A stretch of 64,000 nucleotides of DNA from Gliomastix tumulicola (lineage: Eukaryota; Ascomycota; Sordariomycetes; Hypocreales; Bionectriaceae): NCBI GenBank assembly GCA_001599755.1, contig BCHX01000004.1, positions 3,410,001-3,474,000 of the forward strand, read 5' to 3'. This document shows positions 1 to 10,819 of the stretch, in pieces. Numbering within the stretch: position 1 is the stretch's first letter; every line of letters starts with the position of its first letter. The notes beneath the pieces are model-generated. The model saw only the letters and a list, made by a program, of their open reading frames with translations. It was not told the origin of the DNA and did no database searches. The translations under genes and the position numbers were made by a program.

Positions 1-636
1 CGGGATCATCCCGACCGGAGGAAAGCTGGGTTTTCCCACCAGGGGAGGCTCCCCGGATATCGAGATGCCGACGTCTCCTAATAACTGTCGAATACTGGTG
101 ATTTGCGGTACCATAGACCTCGTATTCCTCTCCGATTCCCTCGTCTCGATGGGCCTCGCGATCTCGCACAGCTCTGGATGCAGCATGCAGCATGCAGCCT
201 CGTCACACAGCGCCTGGTGGCTCTTGGGTCCCCCTCGTAATGATGCTGCGACGCAAGCAAAACCAGCCTCAGCCAGAGTCAAGTTGGACCTGGATTCCAT
301 GGCCAGCTTTGCATATTCCCCCCGGAAAACAATGCCGTCGGTGTTGCAAATCAGAGGCTTTTGAGCAACGACGAGAATAGCAGTCCAGACTCGAGCACAC
401 AAGACTAACGAGAACAGGATACTCTCGCCCCCGCGGGCTGTTGTTGTAGTTGCCAAATGATCGAACCTCGCAGTGACGAACTCCACGACAAACAGTATAA
501 ACTCTCCATCCCATCCCATCCCCTCGATGGCCCGTGGCACCGAGATGCGTCCACGGCTTTCCTTCGAGTCCACAAACATTTTGTTCTTTGCATATACCGT
601 CTGAGAAACCAACGACAGAAGTGAAAGAGACAAGCG
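1..636. other. Upstream region of the tyrosinase gene, no gene seen
   Basis: Open frames here are short, overlap on both strands and show no recognisable domain, so I see no supportable gene. The last 100-200 bases before 637 presumably carry the promoter and 5' leader of the tyrosinase. Confidence 0.5.
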
Positions 637-2675
637 ATGACCATGCTTCCTTCTCTGATTTCATGGCTCTGGCTAGCAGCGGCTCTGGTCCTAGCAGAGA
701 GTGTGCAGGAGCCGTATTTCCTCACCGGCGCTCCCGTATCGTCCAAGTCCGGGGGCGTGCCCCTGCGACGGGAGATATCGGAGCTCTTCGCTGAGGGCGG
801 CGCGCAGTGGTTCGTCTACCCGTTCCGTTGAAGGGTGCATACCCGACTGACCTCGCAAACCTAGGGACGTGTATATCAGATCGCTCCAGGCCATGCAGGA
901 GAAAGATCATTCCGATCCTCTGTCGTACTTCCAAGTATCGGGTACTTTGACTGCCTTGAATGAGACCACACAGGCCCATGAAGCTAACACGGAGCCAGGG
1001 ATCCACGGCAGGCCACCCATCGAGTGGAATGGCGCAGGCGCCCGACTGGCAGGAGTCGAGGACTGGTCTGGATACTGCCCTCACGGAGTAAGTACCAGTA
1101 ACTCCATGTTGCCCTCCGAGCTTCAACTGACCCGAGGGATAGGAAAAGCTCTTCTTGCCCTGGCATCGAGCGTTTATACTGCTCTTCGAGGTATGTGACT
1201 CACACAATCGATTCGGGATTATATCGACAGCTTCTCACAACCTCCAGCAAGTCATGGCCGAGAATGCGATGAAGATCGCGCAAGAGTATCCGCAGCGCTA
1301 TCGTTATCAATACGTGAAAGCAGCAGAGACACTCAGATCTCCCTACTGGGACTGGGCTGCAAGCACTGACGTTCCGACGGCAACGGTCCCTGACAAAGTT
1401 CGAGTCAATGTGCCCAGGGGCCAGCGCTTAGAACAGATCGAAGTGGATAACCCGTTACTCACCTTCAAGTTTCCCGAGGAAGCCCTTCAGGGCGTCTATG
1501 GTGACTTTGATAATCGGACGAAGATGTACCGTTGCGAATCTCCGGAGAGCTATCCCGAGTCCGCCAATGCGCTCACTGCCGCACGGCCGTACAGGCAGAT
1601 GGTTGTAAGTGACGATTCCAAGAACGGCCTGCATGGGGATTCTGCGACTCACACACGTGAGGTAGTATGATGCTTTCACCCGCTCCGAGAACTTTTCCGC
1701 TTTCGCCTCTACCAGGGATGGAGGCTTGAGTCTGGAGCAAATACACAACGCTCTTCACTGGGACGCCGCTTGCGCAGGGCAGTTCCTAACTGCGACCTAT
1801 TCGGCCTTCGATCCCATATTGTGAGACCCTCGAGTACCCCTTCTCAGTGAATCTCGCATGCTGATCAACGTGTAGTATGCTTCATCACACCAACTCCGAT
1901 CGCCTTTGGGCCTATTGGCAAGCGATTCATCCCGACCATGCGTCTTTTGGAAGAGCATATAAAGGCGGCCCTCGGTACTCAACGGCTCCAGGCACGGTGA
2001 TCGGGCCCGACTCGCCTTTGCAGCCGTTCTTCAAGTCGAAAGACGAGTTCCATACCAGCCGGTCTATCGCAAATATATCATCGTTCGGATACTCGTACCA
2101 AGGCTTGGAGTACTGGGACAAGTCCGAGGATCAGATGAGTGCCGACGCCAAACGGCTGATCAACCAGCTTTATGGACCCTCCGATCGGTCAAAAGCCAAG
2201 TCCCAGAACGGCCATGATAACGGGACGACCCAGTACTTCGTTCGTGTTCAAGTCGAAGCAAGTGAGGTGGAGCGCCCATCCACCGTGGAAATATATGTCG
2301 GTGGTCGACTTGCTGGCGGTATGGTTGTGATGGAACATCCAAGCCATGGCACCGTTCACGGGGAAATCTCTCTAGAGGAGACACTTGACGCTACCTATAC
2401 TCGACAGCTCTCGTCGAGCAAGACTTTGGACGCCATTCAGTCGTCTCTGGAAGTGGCATTGATAAAGGTTTGTCACTATAAATAATCAGTACTTGGGATG
2501 GTACTAACATGTCGGGTACCAGGCTGACGGAACGACCCTCTCATCGGCCTCTGAGCCCAACGTCCGCGTCGAAATCGAGTATGTTCTTGCCGAGCCGGCT
2601 CTAACAGAGGACGACCTGCCCACGTTCAGAAATCCAAGGCGGCTTCCTGTTGCGACCAGGCAGAGAGCTGTGTGA
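637..2675 (+). CDS. Secreted tyrosinase (type-3 copper polyphenol oxidase)
   Basis: Type-3 copper oxidase predicted to hydroxylate monophenols and oxidise diphenols to quinones, as in melanin formation. I assemble eight exons: 637-809, 865-941, 999-1087, 1143-1190, 1248-1604, 1666-1820, 1876-2467 and 2523-2675. They total 1644 nt, giving 547 residues. The N-terminus (MTMLPSLISWLWLAAALVLA) looks like a signal peptide. Next comes the family-typical GGVPLRREI segment. CuA ligands lie in YCPHG and LPWHRAF; the Cys two before His is the position that forms the Cys-His thioether in fungal tyrosinases. CuB ligands lie in IHNALHWDAA and LHHTNSDRLW. A beta-rich C-terminal part (YFVRVQVEASEVERPSTVEI region) matches the tyrosinase C-terminal domain. 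Start chosen at the first ATG preceding the hydrophobic leader. Catechol oxidase activity alone is possible. Family call is firm; exact splice sites are manual. Confidence 0.9.
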
Positions 2676-3478
2676 TCGATCAGGGGGATCCGCTCCCGGT
2701 GCCAATGCGATAGTCTCAAAGACGGGCTTTGCGGATACCATACATAATGCCCAGTCTGAGTAGGAAGAGAAAGGGACACCATGTTTTCTGGGACGCAGCA
2801 AACTTTTGGACACAGTGGTAGAATTCCTAATAGATTAGAGAGATAGTGCCCTTCGCGTTCTTGGAGCGTTTCAACCGCCTCGTTACGTCGGGGCCTCTGA
2901 ATAATGATTACTCTTTTATGTCACAGAACTCGTTCTGATCCAAGTGTGCGGCTCAGGAAGCCCTGTACTGAAGTTCTCACCAGGGCCCCAGGAAGTAGTA
3001 AGGCCACATGTGGCGATCGGTCTGTCTAAAACTTTGGGTCCCTAGAGACCTAGCCGAAAGAAACAGCACTACAACCCGGGGTTGGTTCAAACATTTCTGC
3101 TTGATTCACTTCATCCAATGGGGAAGGAAGGCTGTGTATCAGGAAGAATCGTGGGCTTCTGTTTGCCGACTCTTGTGTGTTCCGCTCGATGGCTCTCCCA
3201 GTTCGTGTAGGATGATGACTAGAAGAAGTTTGCATAGGTCTGGTTAGAGAATCCTCTGGCGATTCTAGATGTGTTCATGTTAGCCAGTCAACTCGATATG
3301 ACGAGAGCAACGACACTAGAACTCAGCGAGGCCCATCAAGTAACTCCCCACTATCATTGATGGATGGGGAGAAGTCACATGATGCAAATGGGGCTTGGAC
3401 ATCTGCTAAAATGGTCGAGCCGATTGCTGTCTTGACTGTCGATGAATCCCAGTCAACTTCACCAAAATCAACAGGACA
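2676..3478. other. Intergenic region
   Basis: Between the tyrosinase stop and the GNAT start I see only short frames without motifs. It presumably holds the 3' UTR of the former and promoter of the latter. Confidence 0.5.
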
Positions 3479-4227
3479 ATGGCGTCGCTTTTCGTGACGT
3501 CCGCCGCTCCGAGCGATGCGCCGGAGGTGGCACAAATTCATATCAAGGCCATGGACTATAACGAGCTGCTTCACGCGCAATTCCCGAGCGAAGAGGCTTT
3601 GAATTTTCTCCAGCGTTACCTAGAAAAGGAGACAGTTGAGTTTCTGCAGTCAGACGGCAAGGGGGTTCTTGTGGGCAGAGACAGTGAAAGCGGAGAGATT
3701 GCCGGCTTCGCCAAGTGGATAGTACATCGTGAAGGCGACCACGACGCCCCAGCAGACGATGTTTGGCCTAGCTTCTGTCGCACAGAGTACCTGAACCCGT
3801 ACGCCGACCTTACGGCAAGAGTTCGCAAATCGGTAATGGGAAGCGCGCCATACTACCGTAAGTTTCGATCCAGGGTAGAGAAGGATTCCGCCGGTTGAGC
3901 ACATGCATGCTCAACTCAGGATGAGCTCTGAAAGTACACAGCTGACCGAGCGTAGACGTCACGTTTCTCTGCGCCAATCCTCGGCATGGTGGAAAAGGAG
4001 CGGCGTCGAGCCTCTTGCGCCGCGTGCAAAAGATGGCAGCGGAAGACGGCAAGGTTGTTGTGCTGGAGAGCACCATGAGCGCGGTTTCGTTCTATCAAAG
4101 GCTGGGTTTCGAGATTGCGAAGACTCTAGACATGATGCTTCCACCACGGGGGTCGAGCAATCCAACGGAGTTGTACGAGGAGAAGTGCATGGTCTGGAAA
4201 CCAGCGGCTGACGGCGTGGGCAACTGA
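3479..4227 (+). CDS. GNAT-family N-acetyltransferase
   Basis: Predicted acetyl-CoA-dependent N-acetyltransferase; substrate unknown. Two exons, 3479-3857 and 3956-4227, join in frame across a GTAAGT..TAG intron with a GCTGAC branch-like site, giving 216 residues. After the splice the protein reads HVTFLCANPRHGGKGAAS, where RHGGKGAA is the acetyl-CoA pyrophosphate-binding loop (motif A, R/Q-x-x-G-x-G/A). Later, SAVSFYQRLGFE is the family's motif B (Y-x-x-x-GF). The N-terminus (TSAAPSDAPEVAQIH) is the usual first strand and helix. Length fits fungal stand-alone GNATs, which are often annotated as puromycin-acetyltransferase-like. No neighbour suggests the substrate. Confidence 0.85.
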
Positions 4228-6154
4228 ACCGTGGACACCGCTTGGTATCGGCTGTAGAAAGCAGGCTCGGCCAGAGTCAAGCTAATAGATGATTGCTGCC
4301 ACGTTGACGGAGGAGTCCATCCCATGATCGGGCCGCGCCGAGAAAATCTCCAACATCAAACCCCCGCGCCATGGCTCGGAGCCTGGCGGATGACCCCAGG
4401 ACGAAGACGGGATTTATTTCACAGCTGGCCGTCGTCTTCCGCAGCTGACCCTCTCGCTCGGCCTAAGCCGTCGATGAAGTGTGAACCATGACTTCATAGC
4501 TCGGCAGACATGTCTTCGTTGAGGCAGGTTGCCATGTTGTGGTCGACAGCAAGCCCCACGACGCGTGGGATGAGCGCGCCATTGATCCAGCCTCTCCCGA
4601 CTCCCGAGCAAGACGGCGTCGTTGGATCAGTGCCCGTGCGCAAGCAGAAGTTCTCTGGCTCGTAGCAACTCCTTAGCTAGGCAGCTTGGCACGCGACTGT
4701 GAAGCTCGACGATTCAGGCCATCGTCATAGTTTTATGATGGACCGCCGTGGATTCGGCCGGTCGGTCGGGATTCCCACTAGGACTCCGGGACAATATTGA
4801 TACCCCAAACTCCAGAGCCCCCACGGGACAGTCAGAATGCTACCGTACCCCGACTTCAACGGGCGCACGTCCGGAAAGAGAAAGCGGTGTGTCGACTGTG
4901 GGGTAAATGGAGGGTTGGTCGAATTGCACGAGGGCTGTTTCCAATTGAGTACGATTGGATGTAGGAGCGTTGGTGGTGGCTGTGTGGACATGATGGTGGT
5001 GGAGGCGTTGCTTGGTTGGGTTGCTCGTGGTGGGAGTCATGTCGGGCAGTAGTGAGGCAAGCCAATGGCCCAGCCTAGGACCAACGATTTTCCCGCCCGA
5101 TCGATGACTTAATTGCATGCCATCCATGGGAATTCTAAAAGTGCTCCCGTCCGTAATTCCGTACCTTCCTCACTAACATTAGCTTTGGCATGTGCGGAAA
5201 GCGCGACGACAGAGGCTCCTTCCTCCAGACTGTGGGGATCGTCATTGGAGTTTAAGCCCGCAGGCAAAAAAAAAAAGGATGACAGCGTTTCACTCCTACA
5301 AAAGTTAATCGTCGAGCTGCAAACAATCTTGGTATCATGGGTCCAGTCGGCGAGATTAAGTCCCTGCCAGTAATACTGCAGGATCAGCTGCTAGTCCAGC
5401 AGTAGTCGGCGGTTTAACCGCTGATACAGGCTGCGGCCCAGTGGTGCCATTACGTGAAAGCTGCTGCAAAGGGCATGCACAGCTGGTTTTCATTTGTAAT
5501 CGCAAGCCTTTGAAGCGCTGTCAGTGGCCTGCCCTATGACGCCCCAGAACGCACCAAATGGGTCGAGGCACACAACGTGAAAATGTCAGGTCCCTATCTC
5601 GAGTTACCATTATGTATTTCCATTTCCTGAGCGCAAATCTGGAGAGATAAGGGACCTCGAGGATCGTCTGTGCTACGACGCTCTTTTGCGACGCAACATG
5701 CGCTGGCCCCTTTGCGCTTGTACTCTGTACATGTCAGCAGGTACTCCTCGTTGAAGCCGAGATGCCCAGAAATGCAGGCCGACATGCTAGCGCTGCGAAT
5801 GGCCTGATTTCTCTGGCATTGATGTCGGGTGTTGTTCTGTCAGGACGTCCAGAATATTAATCAAGAATTGAATCATTGGCTTTCACATGCAGGGCACTCC
5901 CTCCCTCCCTCACGGGTGAAGGGTGAAGAGTGACTTTCATAGCGGGTCATCGGCGCCCTCTTTGTCTGGTGTGCCAAGATTTGGGTTTATCCAGCAGCCA
6001 GATCGGATGCCTTGAGATGCGAGGTCGACAGTACCCAGAGCAGAGGCATTCACCGCCAGATTGCACGGTTTACTCAATAGAAACGTGCGAGGGAATTCCT
6101 ATGTGGCTCATGCAGCTCAAATTTAATAATAGGCTGCTCTAAGCACCCGAGAAA

Positions 6155-6186
6155 TACGGCATTCCATCATGTTATAGAATGCCGTA
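6155..6186. repeat. Perfect 10-bp inverted repeat (hairpin)
   Basis: TACGGCATTC at 6155-6164 is mirrored by GAATGCCGTA at 6177-6186 with a 12-nt spacer. It could be a hairpin or a dyad binding site. Function unknown. Confidence 0.7.
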
Positions 6187-6970
6187 CAATCCAATTCAGG
6201 TCCCGAGTACCTATCAAGCCAGTTCCGAAATAGGAAAGAATGGGGGTTCCTCGTGCGTTGAAACCGCCGCTGGTGCTGGAAGCCAAAAGCCACCCACTCG
6301 GTGTCTTTTTGACGGCTGGAAGATGGCCAGTCGCTTCCGGGGGGCGCATGCGACTACAGCAGCCAATGCAAAGGCCTTGGCCGACGGGAAATGTCGTTTG
6401 TTGTACCGGGTACCTCGACTCATTGGCCAGCCAAGGTCCCTCTCTCGGTAGGAGGCCCCGTGCTCCTGGAGCCGTTAGCTCCTGCCTTCCACTTTGTTAC
6501 TTTATCAATCAATATCATTGGATCGTGTCAATATGGAAGGAACCTTGCCTGTCTTGCCTTGTCGTCATTTCTTTAGCACGCGGCAGCGAAATTCGGAGCG
6601 TCAGGCATCGCTGCCGAAGCGTCTACGCTGCTTCTGCTCTGCTTTTGCCCGTGCTCGGTCGGTCGGGCGCCCTGAATGTCATCTCTCCTCTTTTCATCCC
6701 GTGTGTCTCACTCGCTCGCTGCTCAAGCCCGCCGCCAGACGAGTACATGATTCAGATCCTCCAGCTCCATAACCGTTGCCATCGACACAAGACCCTAGAG
6801 CGATTTAAGTTGGGGGGGACGCCAGACCTTACTTTAGATTCCATCCCGTCGTTTTTGTAACAAGGGTGACAAGTTCCAACCACCACGCGCGGATAACAAC
6901 CGGCTTCTTATCTCGTTCTCACACTGGCAGTGAGACGCAGCCATGGGCTAAGACAAGGACTGACACCCGA

Positions 6971-6997
6971 CACCTCACCTCACCTCACCTCACCTCG
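6971..6997. repeat. CACCT pentanucleotide tandem repeat
   Basis: Five back-to-back CACCT units lie in the presumed promoter or leader of the zinc-cluster regulator. This is a simple-sequence repeat. Confidence 0.75.
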
Positions 6998-7674
6998 ACT
7001 TTCCACCCTGCTCCTTGCCATTCCTTATCTAACCTCCTCCTCTTTCCCACCGCTCCTGTCATCTTCCCATCTGCGTGCTGGCGCCCTATTTGTCTATTTC
7101 CCGCAGCAATCCTTTATCTGGTTGCATCGCCATCTATCTTGCGGGCGCTGCAACCCCAATATCCCACCCCACCAACCACTTGCAGCTCCCGGTATCAGGA
7201 TAGTTGACCTTATCTGCCTCTCTCTCGCCCTATCATATCCTCCTGGTCCCCCATCCGGTTGCGGATCAGTGAGCGTCGATAAGCTCTTCGGTTGGTCAAC
7301 ACCCAATTGAGGTCCTGATCACGGGGGCTCCGTGTCACGCACGGCAAGGGTCGAGCCCGGGGCTCATCGTACATCCTCCTCTGCTACAGGCTACGACGAC
7401 CACTGGGCCTCCTCCCCGTTGCGTCAGTGTGGCGTGGGGCGTGAGCGATAACGACGTGATCCAGCCCTGGCAGACACAGACTCCAGCCATCACCCGCAGC
7501 TCTGGGAGACACGAGGCCCAATCAAGCCCGGCCCCGGATCTGCCGCCGCTGAGCTCCCTCGATAGCTAGCTATCTTCTTGTCCGACCTATTCTCTTCCAG
7601 TCGAGCTGTCACCGGAAAACTGGGGCATAGCATATCAGTACTTGAGCTGTTTCCTCTCCTGACATACGCCCAGC

Positions 7675-10085
7675 ATGACCCATAACAGTACAATCGTCCC
7701 GAGGACTGCTCCTATACCAATCGCCCCCAAGCCACCTCGCCCAGAACCCGCCAGGTATCAGGAGAGTCCTCGCCGGTTTGAAATAGGATCTGTTGGTCTG
7801 CATCCCCGGGTCGCGACAGACTCGTCCTCCATCTCGGCTTCTGCCCCCGCTAGCAGTCAGCCGTTGCCTCCTTGCCGGGCCTGTGTGGACGCACGTTCAA
7901 AGTGTATCCCGAGTGAGGACGATGACGGATGCATCTCTTGCCAAGTCAATGCTACCGATTGCTCCCTGTCATCCTCCACATCCAGCCCCGGGTCTCGTAA
8001 GAGGAAGCTGAACGGCGGCATATCCCACGAGATAAGTGGGAAGCGAAGGTCAGTCTCCAGTTGCGCACGCGCCTCTTCACCTGCCGATAGCATTACGTCT
8101 TCCTCTTACCCATCATAAAGTCTCACCTCGTACTCACCCCCCTTCCCTCCCTCCCTCCTACCTCTCCCACGAGCTGCCCTCTGCCCTCCACATATGCGGG
8201 ATCAAAATCTCCGCGGCTCGATCCCTCTAGTGACATCCTACCAGTCACTCACGGTCTTGTGCTGACATATGATTGGCCTCTCAGCTCCCCGGATGTCCCT
8301 TCCCGGCAACGACATCCGCACTCGAGTTTATCTAGCACTGCTGCCAGCACCTCCTTCTTAGAGGACATGGCCAATGTCGGTGGTCCCACCATGCTCAAGA
8401 GGACTCTCGGCCTGCAAGACGACCGATATAGCCAGTACATCGGCCCCACCACCGACTTCGAGCCGTCTCTGATCAACCTCTCCTCCTTTGACCCTCAAGA
8501 CGAGTCACTTCTATCCCGTGGCACCATCCGCAAGGTCAGCGATAACGAAACCTTCTTGATGCTTCCCGACTTCAACACCCCCGGGCATGAGCATGTGAGC
8601 CAGGATCTGGACGACATCGAGGGGCTTGTGGCACCCTATGGCCGGAAACTCATCGATCTATACTTTCATATCGTCCACCCGAGCTTTCCCATCATCCAAA
8701 AGCATGTCTTCTTGGAAAAGTACGAGCGGTCGTACCGCGAGTTTTCGCCCCCGATCCTCGCCGCCGTGTACATCCTCGCAGCCAACTGGTGGGAGTATGA
8801 CGAAGAGCTCGCCCACATCCCCCGTCCTAACGTGAGGGAGCTCGAGAGACTAGTGCGCACAACACTGGCAGACGCCATGCACCGACCCAAGCTATCGACC
8901 GTACAGGCAGGCCTTCTTCTGTCCCAGCGTCCTGAAGGGGACCAGTGGGCACCGACAGCACAGATTGTGGCCATTGCTCAAGAGCTGGGGCTTCATCTTG
9001 ATTGCTCCAGCTGGAAGATCCCCCCTTGGGAGAAGGGACTGCGAAAGAGACTTGCCTGGGCGCTATATATGCAGGACAAATGGGGGGCGCTGGTTCACGG
9101 GAGACCGTCCCACATCTTCACCAGCAACTGGGGCGTGACCAAGCTGACATCGAACGATTTTCCTGACGTCGAGTGGGACGAGAACGATGTTGAGGAGAAG
9201 CAGGACATTGAGAGGGGGAGGCTCATTTTCACGAGGGCTGTGCAGCTTTCCGAGATTCTGGCCGAGATCCTCGAGACGTTTTACACCCTCAGTGCCATGC
9301 AGACAGTGACGGACGCCGGGTCGCAAGGAACGTCGCTCGTCCTCCAACTGGCAAAGCCAATCCAGCTCAAGTTGAAGGAATGGCATGGGAACCTCCCGAA
9401 TAGCATCCGCCTCGATTCGCAATCCTCCACCTCGTATCCGTCAGCAGCCACCTCGTCCAACCGATTCACAAGCATCGGGTACCTGCACCTGGCATATTTT
9501 GCCACCGAGATTACCCTTCATCGCCGAATCATCCGATCTCTAGCGTCGACCGAGGCGACAACCGATCCCTATATCCAGCACATTTGCCGTAGTGCAGCCA
9601 AGGCAAGACTCATCTCTGCGATGGATTTCGTCAATCGGCTCGGGTCCAATCACCTGCGTTCTTTCTGGTACTTTGCCTCCAAGACAAACTTTGCTCTGGT
9701 TGGGACGTTTGGGTCGCTTCTTTGGGCCACATCACCCGGTCGCGAGGAGGCAGAGTGGTACCGTCGGCGTCTGTCGGAATACCGATGGACACTCTCCGTC
9801 AGCTCCAAGCCAGGCGAGAGCAAAGGGCTTACCGAGTTTGCCATGACGATGCTGGATATCTCAACCGGGCTTCTTAAGCAACTTCCCGAAAAGCCGTCGA
9901 TGAGTCGGAGCGAGAGCGCAGCGGATTTCGCGGCTCCATCCGGACCGACATCGTACTCTGCTGGGGGGAGCATGCTCGGCAACTTCAGTAACATACCAAG
10001 CGCAGACGTGAGCGGAGCCCAGAGCCCCCGAAGCACCATGTACAGCAGCGACGACGACATGGACGATTACCCAGACCATGCGTGA
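7675..10085 (+). CDS. Zn2Cys6 transcription factor, TamA/DAL81-like
   Basis: Fungal binuclear zinc-cluster regulator. Exons 7675-8048 and 8285-10085 join in frame (KRS..SPDVPS) across a GTCAGT..CAG intron of 236 nt, giving 724 residues. The cluster at about residues 65-95 has six cysteines in CRAC, SKC, GCISC and DCS, spaced C-x2-C-x6-C-x8-C-x2-C-x6-C. The middle region (LIDLYFHIVHPSFPII, ILAAVYILAANWW, AIAQELGLHLDCSSW) is the fungal-specific transcription-factor regulatory domain. The C-terminus is Ser- and Asp-rich. This middle region is most like TamA (Aspergillus) and DAL81/UGA35 (yeast), which co-activate nitrogen and amino-acid catabolic genes, so a nitrogen-regulatory role is inferred. 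Family call is firm; TamA/DAL81 orthology is moderate. Confidence 0.85.
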
Positions 10086-10819
10086 GCTCAGACTCGTGGA
10101 TACGGCACTGAATATGGCGTATGGCGTACGGCGTACGGGGCCAGGCGGATTTGAGGAAGCTGTACGGATACGACGGGGTGGATGTCGAGATGCTTTATGA
10201 TGTGTCATGAGTGATGTTGATGATATTGATATACCAACAAAGTGGCATCGGTGCCCAATAGAGAAGGAGTTTGGATACCACTTCGCGTTGACAGTGGTTG
10301 CAACATGAGAGCAGAGCAGATGTGGTAGTTAGAAGTTAGCTTAGCTTACTTAGCGTGCCTCTAAACCGGGCTTAAACCAGGGTCTTCTATAAATCCCGAG
10401 TCTCCAGTGGAGTGCATCGCTAACTAACCTACACCTCGCCCTACAGCTCGCGCAATTGACAGCTGAGCTTTTATGAGCAGGTTTACGGAGTTGCCTTGGC
10501 CAGCCAGCCACAGCTTCAGGCCAAGTTGAAACACTTGTCCTTCCCGGTGAAACCTCTCCGTCTTTCCGGATCCAGCATCGTCTGATTATTTTCATTTTTA
10601 TTTTTCTTTCACATGGTGCTGCGCATCTGTGGTGTAATAGGGCGCGCACGGTAGACCGCCTATCATTTTATTCCTTGCAAGCCTCTGGTTCAGTTCTGCT
10701 TTGTTTGTCGTCTGGCTGCTTCTCGGCCTCAGGGGTAGCTCGACAGTGTGATATCACACCCCCATCCCTATATCCTTATTCCTATATCATTACTACTTAC
10801 ATATTCCTTATCCATCATT
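10086..10819. other. Intergenic region with GGCGTA short repeats
   Basis: The 3' flank of the regulator has several GGCGTA/TGGCGTA copies near 10110-10140. The remainder up to 10819 is the upstream region of the next gene. A frame continuing upstream to 10748 precedes the chosen ATG, but it looks like leader sequence. Confidence 0.45.

Larger units (their letters stand above)
4228..7674. other. 3.4-kb gene-poor region upstream of a transcription factor
   Basis: No coding region can be supported. Frames up to about 206 codons (6240-6860) exist but overlap others on both strands, have no motif, and lack a plausible gene structure. The stretch includes a hairpin (6155-6186), a pentanucleotide tandem (about 6971-6997) and a pyrimidine-rich segment toward 7600. 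A long leader or extended promoter for the regulator starting at 7675 is plausible. Confidence 0.5.

Noticed and set aside
6240..6860. 206-codon frame in the 4.2-7.7 kb gap
   Set aside because: No recognisable domain, overlaps others on both strands, and shows a run of unrelated residues; coding is not supported.
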